From positions 1 through 18,593 of the forward strand of contig CAZDAM010000070.1 in assembly GCA_964503595.1 (NCBI GenBank): DNA of 18,593 nucleotides. Direction: 5' to 3'. This DNA comes from CAZDAM01 sp964503595. Its GTDB lineage: Bacteria; Muiribacteriota; UBA6191. This document shows positions 7,271-15,507 of this stretch, one piece after another; position 1 is the stretch's first letter, and each line of letters begins with the position of its first letter. The translations under genes and the position numbers were made by a program. The notes beneath the pieces were generated by a model, which saw nothing but the letters and a program-made list of their open reading frames with translations, did not search any database and was not told the origin of the DNA.

Positions 7271-7757
7271 CCTCATCCTCTTTGTGGTGAAAAGAAGGTA
7301 TTGTTTTTTCTGCCGTATTCATGACCCCGTTTTCCGTATGCCGGATCCCCCCTCCAAGATAGGCAGTATAGCCAAGAAGAGCTGTGAGGAGAGCCCCGAA
7401 AATCAAAGTTGCCGGAATCCCGAACTTCAGCACCCAGTCTCTTTGAAAGAGCATCAGAGAGGCAAGGGCCATACCCGCCAGACAGCCTGTCAGAGCAAAG
7501 GTGATTTCCCCGACTTCCTCGTGGGCATCAAGGGCAATTCTGGAAATTCCCGGAATGCTTTCCACTATTTCCTCTGCCCCTTCTCCACTGAAATAAGCCA
7601 GAATCCCGGCCATGCAGACCGAAACCAGACCGACCAGGGCCAGGCGGATCGTGAAAGAATGATTTTCTAACCGTCCCGCCAGAAGTACCATCAGTAGCAG
7701 TGGGATTCCGATGACCGGAACATGGGTCAGCATGAGATGTAGGTGGGCCATATTCAT
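7263..7757 (-). CDS. four-helix membrane protein with conserved histidines (DUF2231-like)
   Basis: A 164-residue protein with four membrane helices near residues 8-28, 36-56, 83-104 and 109-134. It begins HLHLMLTHVPVIG, and contains SGEGAEEIVESIPGISRI, DAHEE and LGGGIRHTE. This set is familiar to me from a widespread family of uncharacterised bacterial membrane proteins, similar to DUF2231. The histidines at 5, 7, 11, 79 and 140 lie at or near helix ends and could bind haem or metal; that is inference. The acidic tail ends HHKEDEDD. The start is the ATG at 7757, with AAGGAG 7 bases before it; an in-frame ATG at 7784 has no such site. It is the first gene of the five-gene regulatory operon and may be its sensor. 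Confidence 0.82.
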   Translation of the reverse strand: MNMAHLHLMLTHVPVIGIPLLLMVLLAGRLENHSFTIRLALVGLVSVCMAGILAYFSGEGAEEIVESIPGISRIALDAHEEVGEITFALTGCLAGMALASLMLFQRDWVLKFGIPATLIFGALLTALLGYTAYLGGGIRHTENGVMNTAEKTIPSFHHKEDEDD

Positions 7758-7812
7758 AAACACTCTCCTTAAGTTGCCTTCCATCCTGATCCCAAACCCG
7801 GTTTTTCATCAT

Positions 7813-7826
7813 TGGACAAATGTCCA
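7813..7826. promoter_or_regulatory. palindromic operator candidate (TGGACA-AA-TGTCCA)
   Basis: Two perfect 6-base arms separated by AA lie in the 134-base gap between the divergent starts at 7757 and 7892. The place fits an operator for the LuxR-type or HTH regulator encoded in the adjacent operon, but no binding is shown. Confidence 0.35.
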
Positions 7827-7891
7827 CGAACTGAAGAACCCTTTCCCAATGCCCTTCAACCAAAGTTTTTTTTCTAACGTAGTAAATCCAA

Positions 7892-8302
7892 ATGACGAAT
7901 CATCGCAACACTCAATCCCCCCGCTCCCGCCTCTGGCTTCTTCTCTCCGAGCTCTGGCTGGACACGGAAATCACCACCATTACTCGCCAACGGCTGGCCC
8001 GCGAAATGGCGAAACTCCCTTACTCCTCAATGGATATCCGGGAAATTCACGAGGAAGAGGTAGCCCCGGTTCTGTTTCATAACCTTTATTTCAATCCTGC
8101 CGGAGAATGGGCCGGATTTGATGAGGAGTGGCTGCTTCAGGAATGCCACCGCTGTTTTCTGAAAAAGAGCAGTCCATGGGCCCGTATCAAGCTTTGGCTC
8201 AAAAGAAATGCCGTGAGAATGCTCACCGAAGATATCCTGACGGATGTACTCAATCAGATGGAATCCATTCGCAACTCGAAACCTCAGGCCCAGCAGGAGT
8301 AG
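7892..8302 (+). CDS. DUF7079-like protein
   Basis: This 136-residue cytoplasmic protein has a run of features I associate with the DUF7079 family: LWLLLSELWLDTEI near the start (usual form WxALSxLFLDTE), then KLPYSSMDIREIHEEEVAPV, and NLYFNPAGEWAGFDEEWL. The role of the family is not known to me. The C-terminus is basic and helical. No SD lies before the ATG; a TAGTAA sits at the position a -10 hexamer would take if the message began at the ATG, but this is a weak match. The phosphotransferase gene starts 9 bases after its stop, so the two form a unit. Confidence 0.68.
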   Translation: MTNHRNTQSPRSRLWLLLSELWLDTEITTITRQRLAREMAKLPYSSMDIREIHEEEVAPVLFHNLYFNPAGEWAGFDEEWLLQECHRCFLKKSSPWARIKLWLKRNAVRMLTEDILTDVLNQMESIRNSKPQAQQE

Positions 8303-8311
8303 AATAACCTC

Positions 8312-9202
8312 ATGCTGCAACCTTTTCCCTTTGAAAAGCTTCTGGGCCTGATTCAGAAACACTCCCGCTTTGACTATAATTTTGAAAGCCTGGAGCCCTT
8401 GGGCGAAGGCCTTTCAAGCCTGGTGTTCATGGCCCAGGGGCTTGTATTTCGCTTAGCCAAGACCCCTGAAGTTCTTGCCCACTATCACTACGAAGCCGAA
8501 TTCTTACGTCAGGTTCACCGCAAGCTACCCCTCAACGTGCCCGAGCCCGTAGAAGTTATTGAGTTTCTTGACAATCCCTGGTCTGGCTGCTTTGTCAGCA
8601 CATTTCAGGATGGGCGTACCCCCAAAGAATACGAACGGGAACTTCTCAACAGTCCAGGGGACATTCAGGCTCTGGCCGAGTTTCTGGTTGGCCTTCACTC
8701 CCAGCCAAGGCTGAAAACCCTCCATGAGGACTCGCTCAAGCAGCATGAAAGCCGCCTGGAGTTCTGCTTTCAGACTCTGAAAAATCATTTGAAGAACCAC
8801 GAAATGCAGACCCTGCAAGCATGGGCTTCAAACCTGCTTCAACAACTGGACTGCCGGGGAGAGCCCGTTGTATGCCACGGGGATCTCTGGTATGGAAATC
8901 TTCTGCTCACTCCCTCGGGAGAAGGATTTCGACTGTCCGGAGTAGTTGACTTTGAGCGGGTCAGATTAGCCCACCCCGCCCTTGATCTTTCCCGGCTGAA
9001 GCATGTCTCACCCGAATACCAGAAACAGGTGATCCAGGCCTACAAAGCCATGAAGAAACTCCCGGAAAACCTCGATGAACAACTTCAGCTCTACTGGGAA
9101 CTGCAGGCTTTTGACGGGATTTATCGCTGCATTGTTCTGGAAGAGCAGGCCGAACTTCTGGATGCCATTGAAAAGCTCAGATGGCAGGTGAAACTTATCT
9201 GA
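8312..9202 (+). CDS. APH/choline-kinase-fold phosphotransferase
   Basis: A 296-residue protein with the aminoglycoside-phosphotransferase/choline-kinase fold. The N-lobe has GEGLSSLVF (31-39, nucleotide loop), K50 in VFRLAK, and E62. The catalytic loop is VVCHGDLWYGNLLL (H189, D191, N196), and the metal-binding aspartate is D213 in VVDFERV. All key residues are present, so it should be an active small-molecule kinase. The fold covers kinases for aminoglycosides, homoserine, choline, fructosamine and other substrates, and the sequence does not say which. A resistance role should not be assumed. The ATG lacks a close SD and probably depends on coupling to the gene 9 bases upstream. Confidence 0.88.
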   Translation: MLQPFPFEKLLGLIQKHSRFDYNFESLEPLGEGLSSLVFMAQGLVFRLAKTPEVLAHYHYEAEFLRQVHRKLPLNVPEPVEVIEFLDNPWSGCFVSTFQDGRTPKEYERELLNSPGDIQALAEFLVGLHSQPRLKTLHEDSLKQHESRLEFCFQTLKNHLKNHEMQTLQAWASNLLQQLDCRGEPVVCHGDLWYGNLLLTPSGEGFRLSGVVDFERVRLAHPALDLSRLKHVSPEYQKQVIQAYKAMKKLPENLDEQLQLYWELQAFDGIYRCIVLEEQAELLDAIEKLRWQVKLI

Positions 9203-9212
9203 AGGATTCCAT

Positions 9213-9565
9213 ATGAACCAGCATGAAAAACTTAATTACGTAGAATTCTGCTCCAGGGATCTGGAAGCAACCAAGGCGTTTTTCAGAGGGCCTTTGACTG
9301 GAAATTCCAGGACTACGGATCTGATCACTGCGATTTCAGCGGCGAAGGACCAAGCGACGGATTCTATCGTGGGAAACTTTCCTCTCAGGCATCCAGGGGG
9401 GCCACCCTTCTGCTCTTTTATAGCAACAACCTGGAAAAGAGCCTGAAGAAAGTGGAAGAAGCTGGATATCGAATCGCAAAACCCATCTTCTCTTTTCCTG
9501 GGAGGCACAGATTTCATTCTGAAAAAGGTGCCAGGAGCAAGTTTGCCGTATGGAGTGCTGATTGA
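9213..9565 (+). pseudogene. glyoxalase/VOC-fold gene broken by a one-base deletion
   Basis: The start is good: GAAGG lies 7 bases before the ATG, and the protein begins NQHEKLNYVEFCSRDLEATK with AFF after it, a typical start of a glyoxalase/bleomycin-resistance (VOC) protein. After the T5 run at 9279-9283 the family sequence continues in another frame from about 9287: RAFDWKFQDYG, later GFYRGKL, LLLFYSNNLEKSLKKVEEAG, KPIFSFPG and FAVWSAD, ending at a TGA at 9563. One missing base near 9279-9286 explains the shift. Without it the protein would have about 117 residues, normal for the family. The first frame alone gives a 77-residue product with no VOC sequence after residue 24. It follows the phosphotransferase gene by 10 bases and was probably the third gene of that operon. 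A sequencing error at the T-run is possible. Confidence 0.8.
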
Positions 9566-9609
9566 TTTCTGGTAAATCAGATGTGGAACTGACAGAAGAA
9601 CAGAGATCT

Positions 9610-10911
9610 TCAAGCTGCAGGAATCTCCCGGGTCCGCGGGAGAGCACGTACCTTTTCAACCCGGTTACCGTAAAGTTCAACAACGCGCAGAGTCCAAAGC
9701 TCCCATTCGGTTTCATCTCCTACTTCAGGAACTTTTCCAAGAAGCCACATAATCATGCCGCTGAGGGTATGATAAGTCCCCTTGTCCTCAGAAGGCAAAG
9801 CCTCCAGTCCCAGACGATCCTTGAGCTCTAGCACGGGAATCATCCCATCCAAAAGCCAGCAACCGCTATCTTCCTCCACCGCCCATACATCTTCAGGGTT
9901 TCGTGGCGTGAATTCACCGGCTAAGGCTTCCAGCAAATCCTGTAGGGTGACCAGCCCGAGCAATTCTCCGTACTCATCGATCACAAAAACCATCTGGACA
10001 CCGGATTCCCGAAACTGCTCCAAAAGCTGCATGCCGGTCATGGATTCCGGGACGTAGACAGCCGGCAACAGGTGTTGAACCAGTTCACCGGGCCTTTCCC
10101 CGCTCAGGTGATGCTTCAACAGCCGTCTCGCGTTGATGATACCAAGCATGTCTTCAACTCCACCCCGACACACTGGAAATCGTGAATGATTGCAGGCAAT
10201 CAGGTATTCCATTTCTTTTTCAAACGGCTTTTCAAGATCCAGAAAATGGATTTCACTTCGCGGCGTCATCAAAGAGACAATCATACGATCGTCCAATCGA
10301 AAGACATTGCGCACCATATCATGCTCGTGTTTTTCAATCACTCCTGCTTCCGAGCCTTCGTATAACATGGCATAAATGTCTTCTTCAGTCAGATTAATAC
10401 TATTCAGTTCCTGCTTTCCCAAAAGCTTTAGAATTGTGTCCGTGGAAGCCGTCAACAGGTATACCAAAGGCCTGGACAGCCGGCCCAAAAATCGAATCGG
10501 CCGGGCCATGAAACAGGCCAGCCCTTCAGGATCGCCCTGGGCCAGCCTTTTCGGAACCAGTTCGCCAATCACAATGGTCAGATAGGTCACAAGCCCCACA
10601 ACGAAAGCAGTGGACAACGGAAGTGACAGATCGACATGAACCCCCAGCCCCTCAAGTATTTCAGCCAGCGGGCCAGCCAGAGTGGCTTCCCCAACAACCC
10701 CATTTAAAACTGAAATGGCTGTAATACCGATTTGTACGGTAGATAGAAAATGCGTTGGATTGCCATTGAGAGCCAGGGCCAATTCTGCCCGTGTGTCCCC
10801 TTCTGAAGCCCGTTTTTGCAATCTTGAATTGCGCGAGGAGACCAAAGCGATCTCCGTCATCGCAAAAATACCGTTCAAAATAATCAGAAATACCAGAATC
10901 AAGGCTTCCAA
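9610..10911 (-). CDS. CNNM/CorC-family membrane protein with CBS domains (HlyC/CorC type)
   Basis: The 433-residue protein has the full domain order of the family: an N-terminal CNNM (DUF21) membrane domain (about residues 1-195), beginning with a hydrophobic helix and TEIALVSSRNSRLQ, then FLSTVQIGITAISVLNG and VIGELVPKRLA; two CBS domains (about 210-268 and 275-335; LMTPRSEI, VFVIDEYGELLGLVTLQDLL); and the C-terminal CorC/HlyC-type domain (about 345-425). Members are linked to magnesium, cobalt or sodium-coupled ion efflux; the old name haemolysin is misleading. The start is a TTG at 10911 with AAGGAA 7 bases before it. It converges with the broken glyoxalase gene. A minus-strand TATAAA lies close before the SD, but no -35 is evident. 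Confidence 0.92.
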   Translation of the reverse strand: MEALILVFLIILNGIFAMTEIALVSSRNSRLQKRASEGDTRAELALALNGNPTHFLSTVQIGITAISVLNGVVGEATLAGPLAEILEGLGVHVDLSLPLSTAFVVGLVTYLTIVIGELVPKRLAQGDPEGLACFMARPIRFLGRLSRPLVYLLTASTDTILKLLGKQELNSINLTEEDIYAMLYEGSEAGVIEKHEHDMVRNVFRLDDRMIVSLMTPRSEIHFLDLEKPFEKEMEYLIACNHSRFPVCRGGVEDMLGIINARRLLKHHLSGERPGELVQHLLPAVYVPESMTGMQLLEQFRESGVQMVFVIDEYGELLGLVTLQDLLEALAGEFTPRNPEDVWAVEEDSGCWLLDGMIPVLELKDRLGLEALPSEDKGTYHTLSGMIMWLLGKVPEVGDETEWELWTLRVVELYGNRVEKVRALPRTREIPAA

Positions 10912-11184
10912 GCCACATTTCCTTCCGTTTTATATCGCTACACGAACAGTGTGATGGTGGGTGCGAGGTTTTGTCCAGTTTGCTCAGAACTATTCCTTTT
11001 AAGGTATCAAAGAAGTCTCACGCCTTCCTCAGGCGGCTCCGTAAGGTTCTTCCGGGGTTTGGCTCAAGGCTCCACCACCATCTGGGCCTGCCGTAAAACA
11101 TTCCACCGTCCGCTATACAGCCGGTAAACGGCTCCATCTCGAGCAAAATATCCTCATTGGCATTCTCACTGTTATAATGTTGGC
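10912..11184. other. divergent intergenic region, no gene seen
   Basis: This 273-base gap separates the CorC-type gene from the triple radical-SAM gene. It contains several short hairpins, for example AGCCG-GTAAA-CGGCT near 11120 and a CGCCT/AGGCG pair near 11020-11035. I do not recognise a tRNA, SRP RNA or known riboswitch on either strand. An open frame on the minus strand (11018-11224) runs into the radical-SAM gene and looks like noise. The only clear signal is the promoter at its right end. Confidence 0.4.
11170..11178 (+). promoter_or_regulatory. extended -10 promoter (TGTTATAAT), leaderless start
   Basis: TG-T-TATAAT is a perfect extended -10 element. If its last T is -7, then +1 is 11185, the A of the ATG of the radical-SAM gene. 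No SD lies between. The -35 region is poor, as is common with extended -10 promoters. Confidence 0.6.
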
Positions 11185-14100
11185 ATGAAGGCTCAAATCC
11201 TGCATCACGGCGAGTTACCGGCAAGTTTTCGACAGCGGCTCAAGAACCTGACTCAAAGGTTTGAATGGTCATTTTCCCAATTCAGTCCGAATGTTTTCCA
11301 ACCCAGCGACAATCCTGACGTGATTCTGGTTGCCTCGTGGAGGCAGAATCCAGCGGATCTGATCGAAGCTGGGGCAGAGATCAAGAAAAATTCAGGGGAT
11401 ACACCCGTATTCTTCATCAGCGAAGTTTCCCTGGACTCCCAGGCCCAGACCAGCTTTCCTTTGGAAAGTGGAGACGGGTTTCTGCCCCTGAATGAACTCG
11501 AGGCCGTTTTGAGGGATCTGTATGAAGCCTCATCCCTTGAAGAACTGCCCTGGCTAAAGGGTCTGATCATCAATCGCCGGGGGAAACCGACCGAGGCTAT
11601 CCCCAGAGTTCCGGATACAAAAAGTCTGCCTGTTGAACACCTGAGACTTTCCATGGGCTCCAATCTGGACAAGGAGGGCTATTTCCCCTTTCTCTCAGCT
11701 CTGGGCTGTCGGGAGCGCTGCCATCACTGCAATATCGTATCCCGCGAAGGATTTCGCCGGGGACTGACCCATGAGGAGCTGGCCCAGATTGCCGAACTGA
11801 TTGTCAAAGAGCACGGAGTCCGCAAAATCCACTTTCTGGATCAGGATTTCCATTCGGAACACGAGGGGCTCCGTAATTTCTGCGAAACCCTGATCGAAAT
11901 GAATGTACGCCTGGACTGGAAGGCCTCATTTCAGTTTCGTGAATTTTCAGATAATCTTCTGAATCTTTTGAAGGAAAGCGGTCTCAAGGAAGCCACTTTC
12001 ACCTTCTTCAGTGGAGCAGACCGTACTCTGAGCCGGGCCAATATAGGACACCGTGTCGCTACGATCCGCCGTACTATAGAACAGTTTCACGCCGTTGATA
12101 TTCCCCTTCGTCTGAAAATCTACACAGGACTTCCGTTTGAAACCTGGCCGGATTATTACCGCAGCCTCGATCTTCTGGAAGAAATTCTGCCCAAGGTTCA
12201 GGAAGTCTGTGACATCCTGCCCGTCCGGGTCGAGCCCAACAGCCTCCTTGCCCGCCAACATGAGCGCTTCGGGATCCGACTGAATCCCGGTGATTTCGGA
12301 GCATGGGTCCGCGAAGAGCGCGATCACTTGAACGATGCTCCCACCCGGCAGAAAAAAGCGGCCGCCATTCAAGAAGTTGCCCGGCGTCTGGATAAGCTGC
12401 ACCACGGGCCGGGATATCCTGGTGAAGTCAGCTCAGGAGTCCTGAAAGGGCATGCCGACTGGAAAATATCCCGAAAGGACATCGCTCTGATTACCTGCCC
12501 TCCCTGGGGGTATCTGAATCCTCCGGTCGGTATTGCCAAACTGGCTTCCTACATCAAAGCCAAGGGCAAAACCTGCGAGCTGTTTGATTTCAATCTGGGC
12601 CTTTATGTGAAATATCCGGATTTCCAGCGGCTCTGGCACGTGGAAAACAAAAGCTACTGGTCCAATGATTTAACCTTTGATGTGATCCGTGCCATTTACG
12701 AGCATGACATCGAAGAAGCCATCGATGCCATCCTGGACATCAATACCGATACCTATGGATTTTCGGCCGTCGACCCCAAAGAGCGCATGACAATCGAATT
12801 CATGGAAAGACTCAGAAAGCTTCACGGACCCAGCCGGATCATTCTAGGCGGACCTGTCTGCGGAACCAACGAATACCGCAACATTTTCTACGACAAACTC
12901 GGCCCTGAAGGTGTCAGCATCTACGTCGTGGGTGAGGGAGAAGACACTCTCATGGATCTGCTGGATCGCCAGAACAGGGGAGAGAGCTGGGAAGGTACAC
13001 CCGGAACCTGCTCCGTGAGCGATACGGGGGAATGGACCTTTGCCGCTGCCCGAGCCAAGGTCGACCTCTGGAATGCCCCCATCACCACCTATGAGGAGTT
13101 CGATCTTTCCCTCTATGAATGCCAGGAACTGATTGTGGAATGGTCCAGGGGCTGTATCGGAACCTGTTCTTTCTGCAAGGCCAAGGTGCTGGATGGAAAA
13201 TTTCGCTCCTACAGTCCGGAGCATGTCGTGGAATCACTGCGTTATTACGTGGAAAATTACGGTATCACCAAATTTACAATCTGCGATCTGGCCGTAAACG
13301 GCAACTGGAAGCTTCTCGACAAAATCTGTGATGCCATCATTGCATCCGGTCTGAAGGTGGAGTTAAGGGCTCAGGGTATTCCCCGCCGTCAGATGAAGCT
13401 CTGGCTGATGCAGAAAATGAAACAGGCCGGATTCGTCGAAATGCAATGGGGACTGGAAACCGGTTCCGACAAGGTCCTCAAGGCCATGGACAAGGACTGG
13501 ATGTTCACGATTGAGGAGGCCCAGGAGGTCATCCGTAACTGTCATATCGCCGAGATCAAAACCTGCATGTTCTGTATGGTCGGCTACCCCACCGAAACAC
13601 AAGAAGACTTCCAGATGACCTATGACTTCATTGACCGTAATGCGGAATACATGGATATGGTCAAATCGGTGAACTCACTTCATATCATTACGGACACCCC
13701 GATTCACCATAAAGCGGAGGAATTCGGCATTACGCTGCCTGAGCGGGATTACCACTACAGGTGGGAAATGGAAGGCAATACCCATGAAATCCGTCAGGAA
13801 AGGGTCAAACGCCTGCTCGATCTGATCAAAATCAAGAACCTGGAATGTCTGGAAACCAATTATCTCGAAGGCCGCCAGTATGAAATGATCAAGGGCTATA
13901 AAGAAGAGTTTATTCCAATGGAAGAGCGCATCGCGCGCTTGAGAAAAGATGTCAACCAGCTGATTGATTACCGCATGAACCAGCAGGAAGACTGGGAAGC
14001 CGATGACAATCCCCGTGAGGATTTTCTGGGAGCCAATCGCGATCTTCTCGGAGTGGTTCACGGTCGTAAGTCCTTCATTGGCCCCAGGACTGTGGAAATC

Positions 14101-15507
14101 GATCTGTCCAATAACTGTAATTTCAACTGTGTCGGCTGCTGGTGTCACTGCGATCATCTCCAGGAACTCAAAACCCCAGCCCAGAAAAAGAAGCACCACC
14201 TTCCCCTGGAAACGATTCAGGGTCTTGTCAAGGACCTCGCCGAACTGGGCACCAGAACCATTCAGCTTGCCGGACCGGGCGAACCTTTCACCCATCCCGA
14301 GATCATGGATATCATTCGCTATATCAAGGGAAACGGGCTGGAACTTCATATCATCACCAATTTCAGCTATATCGATCATGCCATTGCCCAGGAAATAATG
14401 GATCTCAAGGTCGACTCTCTGACCTGTTCCCTTTGGGCCGGAGATGAAGAAACCTTCATCAAAACTCACCCCAACCAGCAGGGAGAGGCCTTCCAAAAAA
14501 TACGGGCTGTGCTGGCCTTCTTTGGAGACAACAAGAAATACAACATCTATCCCCGCATCAAAATCTATAATGTCATCAACCGACTCAATGCCCACAATGT
14601 CTATCGCATGGTGGAATTCGGACGGGAAGTCAAAGCTGACTGCCTGGAGTTTACCGTAGTCGACACCGTTCCCGGCAAAACAGATTTCCTGAGTCTGAGC
14701 CTGGAAGATGTCGAGGCCATGGAAGCCCAGTTTGAGAAGATTTCCAGTGAAGCCACCTATCCGGATCCTCCGGGACGCAAACACCTGCAGGGACTTACGG
14801 CCGAGCAGATGAAGGAGCATTACGAAATTCACGGGAAGTTCTGGCAGGACCTGGATGTCTATGATGGTTTCACTTATGAGCCTATCAACAAGGTCATGAC
14901 CTGCAAAGCAGGCATTGCCAATGAACGCATGGATCACGATCCGGAAATCGCCTGTGCCAATGTCTTCTACTGGAATCCCAGGGCCTGCTCCAACTGTTCT
15001 CTGCAAAAGGAATGTTCCATCAACAAGGAGGATTTCTCGATCAAAACCCGCTTCTTCTCGATTCTGGGATATGGCTCCTTTATGCGTCGGGCTAAAGAAA
15101 GCGTCATGGAACGTTCCCGCAAGGAAGGAAGAACCAGAGAAGTTGCCAGACTGAATCTCCTGCCCCCGACACCGTTTGTCGATACCCTTCCCTGCACGAT
15201 TGGCTGGAGCTATTCACGGATCACAACCTCCGGAGATGTCATCGCCTGCTGCAAAGGCTATAACAAACCTCTGGGCAACCTGTATCGCAATCATTTCAAG
15301 CATATCTGGAATGATCATCCCATGCGGGAATTTCGCTACAAGGCAAAGACCATCAGCAAGGGAGACAGCTACTTTGAACCAATTGGCTGTTACAAGGCAT
15401 GTGACAATGTGGGTCACAATATGGAGCTTCACAAACGTCTGACCCGTCTGAAGCCCCGTGAACTCGCCTGGCTTAAGGAAGAGGCAGGAAAGGTGGATCC
15501 GGCATGA
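11185..15507 (+). CDS. triple radical-SAM protein with B12-type domain and SPASM-like tail
   Basis: A 1440-residue protein. Order: (1) Rossmann-type domain, about residues 1-140 (PDVILVASW, TPVFFISEV), a degenerate cobalamin-binding or receiver-like fold; (2) first radical-SAM core, C175/C179/C182; (3) a B12-binding-type domain, about 430-610 (LITCPPWGYLNPPVGIAKLA, ILGGPVC, YVVGEGEDTLMDLL), with DFNLG where DxHxxG would stand, so no lower-ligand histidine; (4) second core, C657/C661/C664; (5) helical linker, about 800-965; (6) third core, C978/C982/C985, followed by C987 and C989, with LAGPGEPFTHPEI as its SAM-binding GGE-type motif; (7) a cysteine-rich tail, C1240, C1257, C1268, C1271, C1277, then SPASM-like C1337, C1355, C1356, C1402, C1406. 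Each core should bind a 4Fe-4S cluster and cleave S-adenosylmethionine; the tail may hold auxiliary clusters. The first two look like B12-type radical-SAM enzymes, the third MoaA/SPASM-like. The substrate is unknown. Confidence 0.93.
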   Translation: MKAQILHHGELPASFRQRLKNLTQRFEWSFSQFSPNVFQPSDNPDVILVASWRQNPADLIEAGAEIKKNSGDTPVFFISEVSLDSQAQTSFPLESGDGFLPLNELEAVLRDLYEASSLEELPWLKGLIINRRGKPTEAIPRVPDTKSLPVEHLRLSMGSNLDKEGYFPFLSALGCRERCHHCNIVSREGFRRGLTHEELAQIAELIVKEHGVRKIHFLDQDFHSEHEGLRNFCETLIEMNVRLDWKASFQFREFSDNLLNLLKESGLKEATFTFFSGADRTLSRANIGHRVATIRRTIEQFHAVDIPLRLKIYTGLPFETWPDYYRSLDLLEEILPKVQEVCDILPVRVEPNSLLARQHERFGIRLNPGDFGAWVREERDHLNDAPTRQKKAAAIQEVARRLDKLHHGPGYPGEVSSGVLKGHADWKISRKDIALITCPPWGYLNPPVGIAKLASYIKAKGKTCELFDFNLGLYVKYPDFQRLWHVENKSYWSNDLTFDVIRAIYEHDIEEAIDAILDINTDTYGFSAVDPKERMTIEFMERLRKLHGPSRIILGGPVCGTNEYRNIFYDKLGPEGVSIYVVGEGEDTLMDLLDRQNRGESWEGTPGTCSVSDTGEWTFAAARAKVDLWNAPITTYEEFDLSLYECQELIVEWSRGCIGTCSFCKAKVLDGKFRSYSPEHVVESLRYYVENYGITKFTICDLAVNGNWKLLDKICDAIIASGLKVELRAQGIPRRQMKLWLMQKMKQAGFVEMQWGLETGSDKVLKAMDKDWMFTIEEAQEVIRNCHIAEIKTCMFCMVGYPTETQEDFQMTYDFIDRNAEYMDMVKSVNSLHIITDTPIHHKAEEFGITLPERDYHYRWEMEGNTHEIRQERVKRLLDLIKIKNLECLETNYLEGRQYEMIKGYKEEFIPMEERIARLRKDVNQLIDYRMNQQEDWEADDNPREDFLGANRDLLGVVHGRKSFIGPRTVEIDLSNNCNFNCVGCWCHCDHLQELKTPAQKKKHHLPLETIQGLVKDLAELGTRTIQLAGPGEPFTHPEIMDIIRYIKGNGLELHIITNFSYIDHAIAQEIMDLKVDSLTCSLWAGDEETFIKTHPNQQGEAFQKIRAVLAFFGDNKKYNIYPRIKIYNVINRLNAHNVYRMVEFGREVKADCLEFTVVDTVPGKTDFLSLSLEDVEAMEAQFEKISSEATYPDPPGRKHLQGLTAEQMKEHYEIHGKFWQDLDVYDGFTYEPINKVMTCKAGIANERMDHDPEIACANVFYWNPRACSNCSLQKECSINKEDFSIKTRFFSILGYGSFMRRAKESVMERSRKEGRTREVARLNLLPPTPFVDTLPCTIGWSYSRITTSGDVIACCKGYNKPLGNLYRNHFKHIWNDHPMREFRYKAKTISKGDSYFEPIGCYKACDNVGHNMELHKRLTRLKPRELAWLKEEAGKVDPA

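Noticed and set aside
8312..9202. Aminoglycoside-resistance gene
   Set aside because: Only the general kinase fold is seen; it is shared with many metabolic kinases and nothing points to an antibiotic.
10912..11184. Possible structured RNA or rRNA fragment (minus strand contains GAAGAACCTTAC, as in 16S rRNA; plus strand GGCTCCACCACCA)
   Set aside because: The matches are about 12 bases and the flanks do not fit rRNA, tRNA or tmRNA.
13675..15006. 443-codon minus-strand open frame
   Set aside because: It lies wholly inside the radical-SAM gene in antisense. The plus strand carries motifs throughout; the long antisense frame is a by-product of codon use.
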